Assembly (NCBI RefSeq): GCF_000423665.1
Contig: NZ_AUIK01000021.1
Coordinates: 62,001 to 126,000 of the forward strand
Direction: 5' to 3'
Source of the DNA: Solirubrobacter soli DSM 22325
GTDB taxonomy: Bacteria; Actinomycetota; Thermoleophilia; Solirubrobacterales; Solirubrobacteraceae
Length of the DNA stretch: 64,000 nucleotides
Shown: in pieces, positions 35,224 to 42,485 of the stretch
How positions within the stretch are numbered: the first letter of the stretch is position 1
Layout: every line of letters begins with the position of its first letter
The notes under the pieces: model-generated
The model's database searches: none
The model's input: the letters and a program-made list of their open reading frames with translations, nothing else
What the model was told of the DNA's origin: nothing
Position numbers and translations under genes: made by a program

Positions 35224-35252
35224 TTGACACAAAAGTCGTCAGACGTTAGACA
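35224..35252 (+). promoter_or_regulatory. Promoter of the permease-kinase operon with overlapping operator
   Basis: TTGACA (35224-35229), 17 bases, TAGACA (35247-35252), twelve bases before ATG 35265. GTCAGAC-GTTAGAC (35238-35251) is a 7 bp direct repeat and also a weak palindrome overlapping the -10; it is a candidate site for the operon's GntR repressor. Confidence 0.5.
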
Positions 35253-35264
35253 TCTTCGAGCCAA

Positions 35265-36719
35265 ATGTCGAGTGCGATTCCAGGGGGTCTACGTCGGAAT
35301 GCGGTCGGCCTGACCGGCGCGGTGATCATGTCCGCGGCGATCATGGGACCGGCGGTCTCGACGTTCTTCAACCCCCAGTTCTCGACACCGTTCTCCGGGG
35401 CCGCGACCCCGTTCGTGTACCTCGTCTGCCTGATCGCGATCCTGATCGCGGCGTCCGGCATCGTCGAGATGGCCCGTGAGCTTCCGAGCGCCGGCGCGTT
35501 CTACACCTACGTCACCCGCGGACTCGGTCCGCGGGCCGGGTTCGTCACCGGCGGTCTGATGTTCGTCGCCTACGCCCTGCTGCCACCCGCCGAGGTCGGA
35601 CTCATCGGGTCGTATCTGCAGAGCACGTTCCGCGCAGAGTTCAGCGCCAACATCCCGTGGTGGATCATCGGGATGGTTCCCGCCGGGCTGATGATGCTGC
35701 TGGCCTTCGAGGGCATTCGCTCCTCACTGCGCGCCGCGCTGATCCTGTTCTCGCTCGAAGTGCTCGTGGTGGTCGGTCTGGCGCTGATCGTCGTCGGCCA
35801 AGGAGGTCACGACGGGTTGACATTGCATCCCCTCAATCCGTCCGCCTCACCCAATGGGTTCAATGGACTCACCACCGGGTTCGTGTTCGCGGCCCTCAGC
35901 TTCGTCGGCTTCGAGGCCGCCGCGACGCTCGGTGACGAGGTCAAGGAGCCGCGCCGGGTCGTCCCCCGCGCGGTGCTGACGAGCGTCCTGCTCGTCGGCC
36001 TGATCTACGTGTTCTGCATCTGGGCCGAGGTCAACGGGCTCGGCATCGCCGCCACCAACAAGCTCGACGGCACCTCGACGCCGTGGAACGACCTCGCCGC
36101 GATGTACGCGTCGTGGATGAAGTGGCCCGTGATCATCGCGTCGGTCTCGAGCATGTTCGCCGTGATGATCAACTCGTCCAACGGGATCGTGCGGATCCTC
36201 AACACGATGGGCCGCGAGCGCCTGCTGCCGCCGATGTTCGCGTTCATCGACCCCAAGCGGAACACGCCGTCCTACGCGATCTTCGCCACCGGCGCCTTCG
36301 CGATCGTGCTGGCGCTCTGCGTCGGCGCGGTGGCCGGCGGTCTCGGCGACCCGGTCGGCGGCTCGAACGTCTACGGCTACCTCGGCTTCCTGCTCACGCT
36401 CGGGATCTTGCCGGTGTACGTGCTGACCAATCTGGCCGCGGCGCGCTACTTCGCCGCGAGTGGGCGCTTCAACCTGATCCGCCACGGCGTGCTCCCACTC
36501 GGCGGCGCCGCATTGATGGTCGCGCTGCTGATCGGGCAGATCCTCGAGCAGACCGTGCGCCCGTACACGTGGTTCCCGTGGCTGATCGTGATCTGGGTCG
36601 TGCTGATGGCGCTCGGCGCGCAGTGGCTGGCATCGCGGCGCCCGCGTGAGCTCGAGCTCGCCGGTGCCGTGCTCGCCACCGGCGAGACCGAGGCCATGCG
36701 GGAAGCGATGAGGGTCTAG
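35265..36719 (+). CDS. APC-superfamily permease
   Basis: 484 residues, about 12 hydrophobic helices. APC features: GAVIMSAAIMGPAVSTFF in helix 1, EMARELPSAGAFYTYVTRGL after helix 2, FVGFEAAATLGDEVKEPRR around helix 6 and NTMGRERLLPPMF after helix 8. The family imports amino acids, polyamines or ethanolamine-type compounds with protons. Being the first gene of a kinase/dehydrogenase operon, it probably imports the compound that the FGGY kinase phosphorylates, unusual for APC carriers. It abuts the kinase start with no gap. Confidence 0.88.
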   Translation: MSSAIPGGLRRNAVGLTGAVIMSAAIMGPAVSTFFNPQFSTPFSGAATPFVYLVCLIAILIAASGIVEMARELPSAGAFYTYVTRGLGPRAGFVTGGLMFVAYALLPPAEVGLIGSYLQSTFRAEFSANIPWWIIGMVPAGLMMLLAFEGIRSSLRAALILFSLEVLVVVGLALIVVGQGGHDGLTLHPLNPSASPNGFNGLTTGFVFAALSFVGFEAAATLGDEVKEPRRVVPRAVLTSVLLVGLIYVFCIWAEVNGLGIAATNKLDGTSTPWNDLAAMYASWMKWPVIIASVSSMFAVMINSSNGIVRILNTMGRERLLPPMFAFIDPKRNTPSYAIFATGAFAIVLALCVGAVAGGLGDPVGGSNVYGYLGFLLTLGILPVYVLTNLAAARYFAASGRFNLIRHGVLPLGGAALMVALLIGQILEQTVRPYTWFPWLIVIWVVLMALGAQWLASRRPRELELAGAVLATGETEAMREAMRV

Positions 36720-38195
36720 ATGGGCTGCGTGATCGGGGTCGACGTCGGCTCACAGAGCGTCAAGGCGGTGGTCGCCGACGATGAAGGACGGGCGCTCGCC
36801 ACGGCGAGCGCGCCCTGCACGATGCGTCATCCCGCCGGCGGCTGGGCGGAGCAGGACCCGTCCGACTGGACCGGCGCCCTGATCGACGCGGTCCGCCAGG
36901 CGCGCACCAGCGCCGGGCTCGGGCGCGATGACATCACGATGCTCGGGCTCGCGTGTCAGGTGGACGGGCTGGTGGCGCTGGACGCGCAGCTGCGCGCGAT
37001 CCGTCCCGCGATCATCTGGCTCGACCGGCGCGCCGACGGCCAGTCGGCCGCGCTCGCCGAGGCGGTCGGCGAGGACGTGCTGATCAGCCGCACCGGCCTG
37101 AACCCGGACGCGTCGCACGTCGCTCCGAAGGCGATGTGGCTGCGCGAGGTCGAGCCGGCCAACTACGCCGCCGCGCGCTGGCTGGCGTCCGCGGGCGCGC
37201 ATATGAACGCGTGGCTGACCGGTGAGGTCGCCCACGACCACGCGCACGCGTCCTCGACCTTGCTCTACGACCTGTACCGGCGCGACTACAGCGCCGAGCT
37301 GATCGGCCACGCCGGGCTCGACGCCGCGCGGCTGCCCGCGATCCATCGCGCCGGCGACGTGCTCGGCACGCTGCGCGGCGAGATCGCCGACGCGCTCGGG
37401 CTCTCGCGTCACTGCCGCGTGATCGTCGGCACGGGCGACGACCACGCGGGTGCGCTGGGCGCGGGCGCCTTGGCACCGGGCGTGATCGTCGACGTCACCG
37501 GCACCGCCGAGCCGGTCGCGGCGCCGTCGCGTCAGCCCGTCCTCGACGCCGAGCGGATGATCGAGACGCACGCGCACGCGGTCGACGAGATGCTGCTGGT
37601 GGAGAACCCCGGCTTCGTCTCCGGCGGCAGCACCCGCTGGTGGGCGGCGACCCAGGGCATCCCGCAGTCCGAGCTCTTCGGCCTGGCGGCGCTCGCCCCG
37701 GCGGGTGCGGACGGCGCGCTCTTCCTCCCTACGCTCTCGGGCTCGATGGCGCCGCGCTGGAACGGCCGGATGCGCGGGTGCTTCGCGGGGCTCGCCCTCA
37801 GCCACGACGCCGCGCACCTCGCGCGCGCCGTGCTCGAGGGCTGCGCGTACGCGCTGCGCGACATCGTCGACCGCTTCGCGGCGCTCGAGCTCGCGGGCGA
37901 CGAGATCCGCGTCGTCGGCGGCGGCGCGCGCTCGGCGCTGTGGCTGCAGATCAAGGCCGATGTCACCGACCGCCCGGTGCGGGCCGTGCTGAGCGAGTGC
38001 GCGACCAGCGCCGGCGCGGCGATGCTCGCCGGCGTCGCCGACGGTGCCTTCAAGGACCTCGCCGAGGCCGCCGAGGCGACGGTCCAACTCGCCCCCGAGC
38101 CGGTGACCCCGCGCCCTGAGGTCCGCTCCGTGTATGACGACAGCTATCGCGCCTATCGGCGCCTCTTCGACGGCGTGGAGGACGCGCTGGCATGA
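36720..38195 (+). CDS. FGGY-family carbohydrate kinase
   Basis: 491 residues, actin-like ATPase fold. GVDVGSQSVKAVVADDEGRA (residues 5-24) is the phosphate-1 loop; WAEQDPSDW and AIIWLDRRAD (about 97-106) line the sugar site; GTGDDHAGALGAGAL (about 236-250) holds the catalytic Asp region; VVGGGARSALWLQIKADV (about 397-414) is the adenosine motif. Closest to xylulokinase-like members, but the substrate may be any polyol or ketose. It sits between the permease and a phospho-polyol dehydrogenase, with a 4 bp overlap to the latter. Confidence 0.88.
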   Translation: MGCVIGVDVGSQSVKAVVADDEGRALATASAPCTMRHPAGGWAEQDPSDWTGALIDAVRQARTSAGLGRDDITMLGLACQVDGLVALDAQLRAIRPAIIWLDRRADGQSAALAEAVGEDVLISRTGLNPDASHVAPKAMWLREVEPANYAAARWLASAGAHMNAWLTGEVAHDHAHASSTLLYDLYRRDYSAELIGHAGLDAARLPAIHRAGDVLGTLRGEIADALGLSRHCRVIVGTGDDHAGALGAGALAPGVIVDVTGTAEPVAAPSRQPVLDAERMIETHAHAVDEMLLVENPGFVSGGSTRWWAATQGIPQSELFGLAALAPAGADGALFLPTLSGSMAPRWNGRMRGCFAGLALSHDAAHLARAVLEGCAYALRDIVDRFAALELAGDEIRVVGGGARSALWLQIKADVTDRPVRAVLSECATSAGAAMLAGVADGAFKDLAEAAEATVQLAPEPVTPRPEVRSVYDDSYRAYRRLFDGVEDALA

Positions 38196-39625
38196 CGCTC
38201 GCTCCACCTCCCTCCGCCCCTGAGGTCGCGCGCGACCTCAACATGCTGCGCGTGCGCCTGGCCGCGTGCGCCGAGGCGGCCACGTTGCGCCCGCTCGGGC
38301 TCGGCGGCCTGCTGCTCGGCCCGGGCGTCCTCGAGCGCGTCGCGGACGTCGTCGCCGAGGTGCGCCATCGTGACGGCGACGTGGTCGTGCTCGCCGACCG
38401 CCGCCAGATGGCGAGCGCCGCGGGCGAGGTCAAGGCCTACGTCGCGTCGGCGCTCGAAGCCGCGGGGATGTCCGTCCGCCAGGTCACGCTCGGTGACGAG
38501 CGGGCCAACGTCCACGCCGACGCGGTGACGTTGCGCCGCGGCGCCGCGGCCGCCGCGGGCGCGAGCGTCGTGGTGAGCGTCGGCTCGGGCACGATCGCCG
38601 ACATCGGCAAGGCGCTCAGCGCCGAGCTCGGCCGCGTCCCGCACGTCGTCGTCCAGACCGCGGCGAGCGTGAACGGGTTCGCCGACGACCAGTCGGTGCT
38701 GCTGCTCAACGGCGTCAAGCACACGACCGCCACGCGCTGGCCGGAGCGGCTGCTGATCGACTCCGATGTCATCGCGCGCGCCCCGGTGGAGCTCAACCGA
38801 GCGGGGTTCGGCGACCTGCTCGCCACCTACACGGCGCCCGCCGACTGGCGGCTCGCCCAGCTCGTCGGGCAGGACGACAGCTACTCGCCGTTCGCGGTCG
38901 GCCTCGCGCGCGCGCACGTGGATGAAGTGCTCGACCGCGCCGACGGCATCCACCGCGCCGACCCCGCGGCGCTCGAGCATCTCAGCGCGGCGCTGACCCT
39001 GAGCGGCATCGCGATGGGTGTCGCCGGCCGCACCGCGCCGGGGTCCGGGATGGAGCACACCGTCAGCCACCTGCTGGAGATGGCGGAACGGCCGGGCGTC
39101 GAGGCGCCGCTGCACGGGGCGAAGGTCGGCGCGCTGTCGGTGCTGGCCGCGATGCTGTGGGCGCGCGTGCGGACGGTCGCGCGCGGCGGCGGGTTGCGCG
39201 CGTTGCGCTTCCCGGAGCGCGACGAGCTCGAGCCGCAGGTGCGTGAGGCGTTCGCGGTGCTCGACCCGTCGGGACGCGTCGGCGAGGCCTGCTGGCACGA
39301 CTACGCCCGCAAGCTCGACCGCTGGAACGACGCGCGCGGAGAGCTCGAGACGTTGTGGCAGCGCTGGCCCGCGTTCGACGCCGAGCTCGACCGGCTGCTG
39401 GCGTCGCCGGAGCGCCTCGTCGCGGCGCTGCGCTCGGCGCGCGCGCCGGTGCGGCTGACCCAGCTCGGCGTGCGCGACCGCACGGCGCGCTGGGCGCTCG
39501 CCCACGGGCACCTGATGCGCGAGCGCTTCAGCGTCGCGGACCTCGCGTTCTTCATGGGCATCTGGGACTCCGCCGACGTCGACGCGTTGCTCGTGTGCGC
39601 CGCCCGGCTGGGAGCCGGCCTGTGA
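38192..39625 (+). CDS. Glycerol-1-phosphate dehydrogenase-like (AraM/EgsA) enzyme
   Basis: 477 residues, iron/zinc-alcohol-dehydrogenase fold. The NAD-binding SVGSGTIADIGKAL (about 131-144), TAASVNGFADDQSVL and the metal-binding GSGMEHTVSHLLE with a following LHGAKVG are visible. AraM-type enzymes interconvert a phospho-polyol and a keto-phosphate such as DHAP/glycerol-1-phosphate. Following a kinase, it probably oxidises the phosphorylated polyol made by it. The C-terminal helical part is longer than in EgsA. ATG overlaps the kinase stop by 4 bp. Confidence 0.85.
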   Translation: MTLAPPPSAPEVARDLNMLRVRLAACAEAATLRPLGLGGLLLGPGVLERVADVVAEVRHRDGDVVVLADRRQMASAAGEVKAYVASALEAAGMSVRQVTLGDERANVHADAVTLRRGAAAAAGASVVVSVGSGTIADIGKALSAELGRVPHVVVQTAASVNGFADDQSVLLLNGVKHTTATRWPERLLIDSDVIARAPVELNRAGFGDLLATYTAPADWRLAQLVGQDDSYSPFAVGLARAHVDEVLDRADGIHRADPAALEHLSAALTLSGIAMGVAGRTAPGSGMEHTVSHLLEMAERPGVEAPLHGAKVGALSVLAAMLWARVRTVARGGGLRALRFPERDELEPQVREAFAVLDPSGRVGEACWHDYARKLDRWNDARGELETLWQRWPAFDAELDRLLASPERLVAALRSARAPVRLTQLGVRDRTARWALAHGHLMRERFSVADLAFFMGIWDSADVDALLVCAARLGAGL

Positions 39626-40323
39626 TCGAGTTCGTCTTCATGCTCACGCGCGACGACGTCACCGTCGGCAACGCCGCCGAGGTGCTGGCGTCGCTGCGCG
39701 AGAGCGGGTTGCGCTACGTCGGGTTCAAGGACATCGGACCGCCGCCCGAGACGCTGGCCGAGGTTACGCGCGCGGCCCACGAGGCGAGCATGGAGGTCAT
39801 GCTGGAAGTCGTATCCACGAGCGCCGAGGACGAGCTGCGCTCGCTGCACGCGGCGCTGGACATCGGCGTCGACTGGGTCCTCGGCGGCACCCGCGCCGAC
39901 GTCGGGGTCGAGATCCTCGGCGGCGCCGTCAAGTACTGCCCGTTCCCGGGCACGATCGAAGGCCATCCGAGCGTGCTCAAGGGCTCGATCGCCGAGATCG
40001 CCGCCGACGCCGAGCGCCTGACCGCGCTCGACGGCGTGCACGGCGTCGACCTGCTCGCGTACCGCCACCCCACCGAGGACCCGATCGCGCTCACCCGCGC
40101 CGTCGCCGCCGCGGCGAGCGGGCACGTGATCGCGGCCGGGTCGGTCACGTCCTTCGAGCAGATCGCCGCGCTCGGAGACGCCGGCGCCTGGGGCTTCACG
40201 ATCGGCTCGGCGATCTTCGCCAACCAGCTCCCCGGCGGGCCGAGCGTCCCCGGCCAGGTCGCCGCCGTGCTCGCCCACATAAAGGGGTCAGGCCCCTTTA
40301 GGTTCGCGGAGGCGACCGCGTGA
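39622..40323 (+). CDS. TIM-barrel enzyme with phosphate-binding motif
   Basis: 233 residues from GTG 39622 (GTGA overlap). The C-terminal AGSVTSFEQIAALGDAGAWG and FTIGSAIFAN form the double phosphate-binding turn of NanE/HisA/TrpC-like barrels, preceded by strands ending in VGFKDIG, VMLEVVS, WVLGGTRADV. No specific family is recognised; aldolase, epimerase or isomerase roles are possible. Position after kinase and dehydrogenase suggests it acts on the resulting keto-phosphate. A 21 bp palindrome lies in its last codons. Confidence 0.7.
   Translation: MIEFVFMLTRDDVTVGNAAEVLASLRESGLRYVGFKDIGPPPETLAEVTRAAHEASMEVMLEVVSTSAEDELRSLHAALDIGVDWVLGGTRADVGVEILGGAVKYCPFPGTIEGHPSVLKGSIAEIAADAERLTALDGVHGVDLLAYRHPTEDPIALTRAVAAAASGHVIAAGSVTSFEQIAALGDAGAWGFTIGSAIFANQLPGGPSVPGQVAAVLAHIKGSGPFRFAEATA
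40280..40300. repeat. REP-like palindrome inside the 3' end of a gene
   Basis: TAAAGGGG-TCAGG-CCCCTTTA is a perfect 8 bp stem. Its AAAGGGGTCAGGCCCCTTT core resembles dispersed palindromes found in many bacterial genomes. It encodes part of the tail HIKGSGPFRF of the TIM-barrel protein. Confidence 0.55.
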
Positions 40324-41060
40324 CGTCGGTGCGGCGCACATCCCTGGTCGAGCAGGTGCGGCAAGGGCTGCTCGAGGACCTGGTCGGCGGCAAGCTCGTC
40401 ACCGGCGACAAGCTGCCCAACGAGGACCGGCTCGCCGAGCGCTTCTCGGTCAGCCGCGCGACCGTGCGCGAGGCCGTGCTCGGCCTGCTCGAGGCGGGCT
40501 ACCTGACCCGCCGCCACGGCTCCGGCACCTACGTGACCAAGGTGCCGCGCAGCCGCCACGCGCTCGACACCACCGTCTCCTACACCGCGATGATCCGCGA
40601 CGCCGGGCACACGCCCGGCGAGACGGTGATCGCCAAGGCCGTGCGCGCGCCCACCGAGCACGAGTGCGAGGTGCTCGGCCTGGACGGCGACGACCGCGTC
40701 CACGAGGTCGAACGCGTCCGCCTGGCGGACGACCGGCCCGTCATCTACTCGCGCGACCGCATCCCCGCGGCGCTCCTGAACGGCATCTCTGAAGATGCGC
40801 TCGACAGTTCGCTGTACGTGATCCTCGAGTCCGCCGGCCACCCGGTCTTCCGGGCCAGTGCCGAGCTCCTCCCCACCCTCGCCGACGAACGGCTCTCCGA
40901 ACTGCTGGAGGTTGAATGCGGTACCCCGCTGCTGCACATCGATCAGGTCGACTACGACGCGCGCGGGCGGGCGGTGATGCTCTCGCTCGAGTGGCACGTC
41001 GCCGACGCGTTCGAATTGATCGTCAACCGGCGCGCCTCGCCGGGTTCGGCGGACTCCTGA
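40320..41060 (+). CDS. GntR-family repressor with UTRA domain
   Basis: 246 residues from GTG 40320 (GTGA overlap). Winged helix about 10-75 (GDKLPNEDRLAERFSVSRAT, VREAVLGLLEAGYLTRRHGS); UTRA effector domain about 90-240 (HEVERVRLADDRPVIYSRDR, LHIDQVDYDARG). HutC/FadR-type UTRA proteins bind a sugar- or amino-acid-derived ligand. As last gene of the operon it likely represses the promoter at 35224-35252 until the substrate or its phosphate accumulates. Confidence 0.9.
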   Translation: MTSVRRTSLVEQVRQGLLEDLVGGKLVTGDKLPNEDRLAERFSVSRATVREAVLGLLEAGYLTRRHGSGTYVTKVPRSRHALDTTVSYTAMIRDAGHTPGETVIAKAVRAPTEHECEVLGLDGDDRVHEVERVRLADDRPVIYSRDRIPAALLNGISEDALDSSLYVILESAGHPVFRASAELLPTLADERLSELLEVECGTPLLHIDQVDYDARGRAVMLSLEWHVADAFELIVNRRASPGSADS

Positions 41061-41671
41061 TCCTGCTGGCGCTGCTGGCCGGCTGCGGGTCCTCGAGCTC
41101 GGACGAGTCGGCCGCGTCGGGCGGCGGCGCCTCCTCGGGCGGCGCCACCAAGACCGCGGAGGCGACCCCGGCCGCCACCGAGGCCGAGATCAAGGACGAC
41201 GACGGCGACGGCATCGAGGACCCGGTGACGGTCAAGGGCGCCGTCGGCGACACGCTCGAGCTCAACGGCTCCGGGCTGGGCAACAAGGACCCCAACGACC
41301 ACACCAAGACCAAGATCACGGTGACCCTGAGCAAGGTCAAGGGGCCGTTCAAGGGCTATGACATCAAGTCCAACCGCAAGTTGATCGGCCTGCAGTTCAA
41401 GTTCAAGAACACCGGTGAGCTCGTCTACGACAACCCGCTCCCCAACGGCAAGCTGACGCTCGTCGGCGGGGGCACCGGCAAGCAGACGAACCTGATCCAG
41501 ATCGACGGGTCCAAGGACCCGTGCGAGAACCCGCGCGTGAAGCTCAAGCCGGGTAAGTCCAAGAGCGTCTGCATCGCGTTCGAGGTGCCCAAGAAGGGCA
41601 AGCTGGACACGTTCTCCTACACCTCGGACTCGGGGTACGGGGACACCGCCCAGTGGGCGCTTGCCAAGTGA
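40991..41671 (+). CDS. Lipoprotein with DUF4352-like domain
   Basis: Likely start GTG 40991 (226 residues), overlapping the GntR gene by 70 bp; ATG 40916 is an alternative. Arg-rich n-region, then LLILLALLAGC lipobox, a Ser/Gly/Ala linker and a beta domain (about 110-226: YDIKSNRKLIGLQFKFKNTG, then CENPRVKLKPGKSKSVCIAF) that fits DUF4352/telokin-like folds with a Cys pair. Anchored to the outer face of the membrane. Function unknown; start uncertain. Confidence 0.7.
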   Translation: MARRRRVRIDRQPARLAGFGGLLILLALLAGCGSSSSDESAASGGGASSGGATKTAEATPAATEAEIKDDDGDGIEDPVTVKGAVGDTLELNGSGLGNKDPNDHTKTKITVTLSKVKGPFKGYDIKSNRKLIGLQFKFKNTGELVYDNPLPNGKLTLVGGGTGKQTNLIQIDGSKDPCENPRVKLKPGKSKSVCIAFEVPKKGKLDTFSYTSDSGYGDTAQWALAK

Positions 41672-41689
41672 CTTAAAGCGGGGGGTCCG

Positions 41690-41709
41690 CGGGGGGCGGC
41701 AGCCCCCCG
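41690..41709 (+). terminator. GC hairpin after the lipoprotein gene
   Basis: CGGGGGGC-GGCA-GCCCCCCG, 8 bp perfect stem 18 bp past the stop. Probably ends the permease-kinase-GntR-lipoprotein transcript. Confidence 0.65.
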
Positions 41710-41715
41710 GTGATT

Positions 41716-41761
41716 TAAGGGTCGCCCACCGATTGTCAGGGTGGGCGACTCGCCGGACACT
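41716..41761 (+). promoter_or_regulatory. Promoter with bipartite element, copy 2
   Basis: TAAGGGT (41716-41722), eight bases, GATTGTC (41731-41737). TTGTCA (41733-41738) as -35, 17 bases, GACACT (41756-41761), six bases, ATG 41768: a leaderless arrangement. The element also sits on a 10 bp hairpin (41721-41730 with 41740-41749) whose loop is GATTGTCAG. Confidence 0.55.
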
Positions 41762-41767
41762 TATGGC

Positions 41768-42361
41768 ATGAGCGCGTACATTGCCCTTCGTGAGGCTTGG
41801 GTCGTGGACCGGCCGTTGATGATCGACTCAGGCCACCGGCACCGGCGCGAGGTCGAGCGCCGCCACGGCCTCCGTCAACTGGTCTCCAACCCGGGCGACG
41901 TGCTCGAGCGCCACCGCCGCGACGTGCGTGCGGGCGCCGACGTCGTCACGACCGCCACGTGGGGCATCGCCGCCGCCACCGTGGTCTCCCCCGAGCCCGA
42001 CCGCTGGATGACGATCGCCCGCCGCGGCGTCCGTCTCGCCCGCCTCGCCATCGCCGCGCAGAAGCGGGTCGGCAAGGTCGCCGTCGGCTTCTCGATCGAC
42101 TCCACCATGGACCTCGACGACGGCGGCACGATCAGCCGGCTCGTGGACCTCTTCCACGCCGAGCACCCTGACTTCCTGATCCTCGACGCCCGCTCCCCGC
42201 GGCAGCCGATGCTCGAGCAGACGGTGCGCGCGCTGGAGTCCGCGCGGCTGCCCCTGTGGCTCTCGATGCCACGCGCCCCGCGCTCGATCGACTGGCTCGA
42301 ACAGCGCGGCAAGCGCACGCGCCTGGTCGACCAGGGGCTGCTCGAGATCACGCGCTGGTAA
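41768..42361 (+). CDS. Shortened homocysteine S-methyltransferase-like protein
   Basis: 197 residues from the leaderless ATG 41768. MIDSGHRHRREVERR and RRDVRAGADVVTTATWGIAA resemble the first half of the Pfam homocysteine methyltransferase barrel (usually LxDGGxGTEL and AGADVITTNTF). Barrel-like strands continue to ILDARSPRQPMLEQTVRALE and LPLWLSM. It is about 100 residues short and lacks the C-terminal zinc-binding Cys residues, so methyl transfer as in the family is unlikely. It may bind a related ligand. It shares the bipartite promoter with two RTX operons. Confidence 0.55.
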   Translation: MSAYIALREAWVVDRPLMIDSGHRHRREVERRHGLRQLVSNPGDVLERHRRDVRAGADVVTTATWGIAAATVVSPEPDRWMTIARRGVRLARLAIAAQKRVGKVAVGFSIDSTMDLDDGGTISRLVDLFHAEHPDFLILDARSPRQPMLEQTVRALESARLPLWLSMPRAPRSIDWLEQRGKRTRLVDQGLLEITRW

Positions 42362-42375
42362 GGGTTCGAGAAATC

Positions 42376-42422
42376 TCAGGGTAGGGGCCTGATTGTCCGC
42401 GCCCTTACCTCTGATTTACGGT
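42376..42422 (+). promoter_or_regulatory. Promoter with bipartite element, copy 3
   Basis: AATCTCAGGGT (42372-42382), eight bases, GATTGTC (42391-42397). TTGTCC (42393-42398) as -35, 18 bases, TACGGT (42417-42422) as -10; the transcript would have a leader of about 57 bases with AAGGAG before ATG 42486. Confidence 0.55.
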
Positions 42423-42485
42423 TGACCTTCCTCCCCAACCCCTGGGCACTGATCGCCCGGGATCACTCTCTCAATAAGGAGCAGG

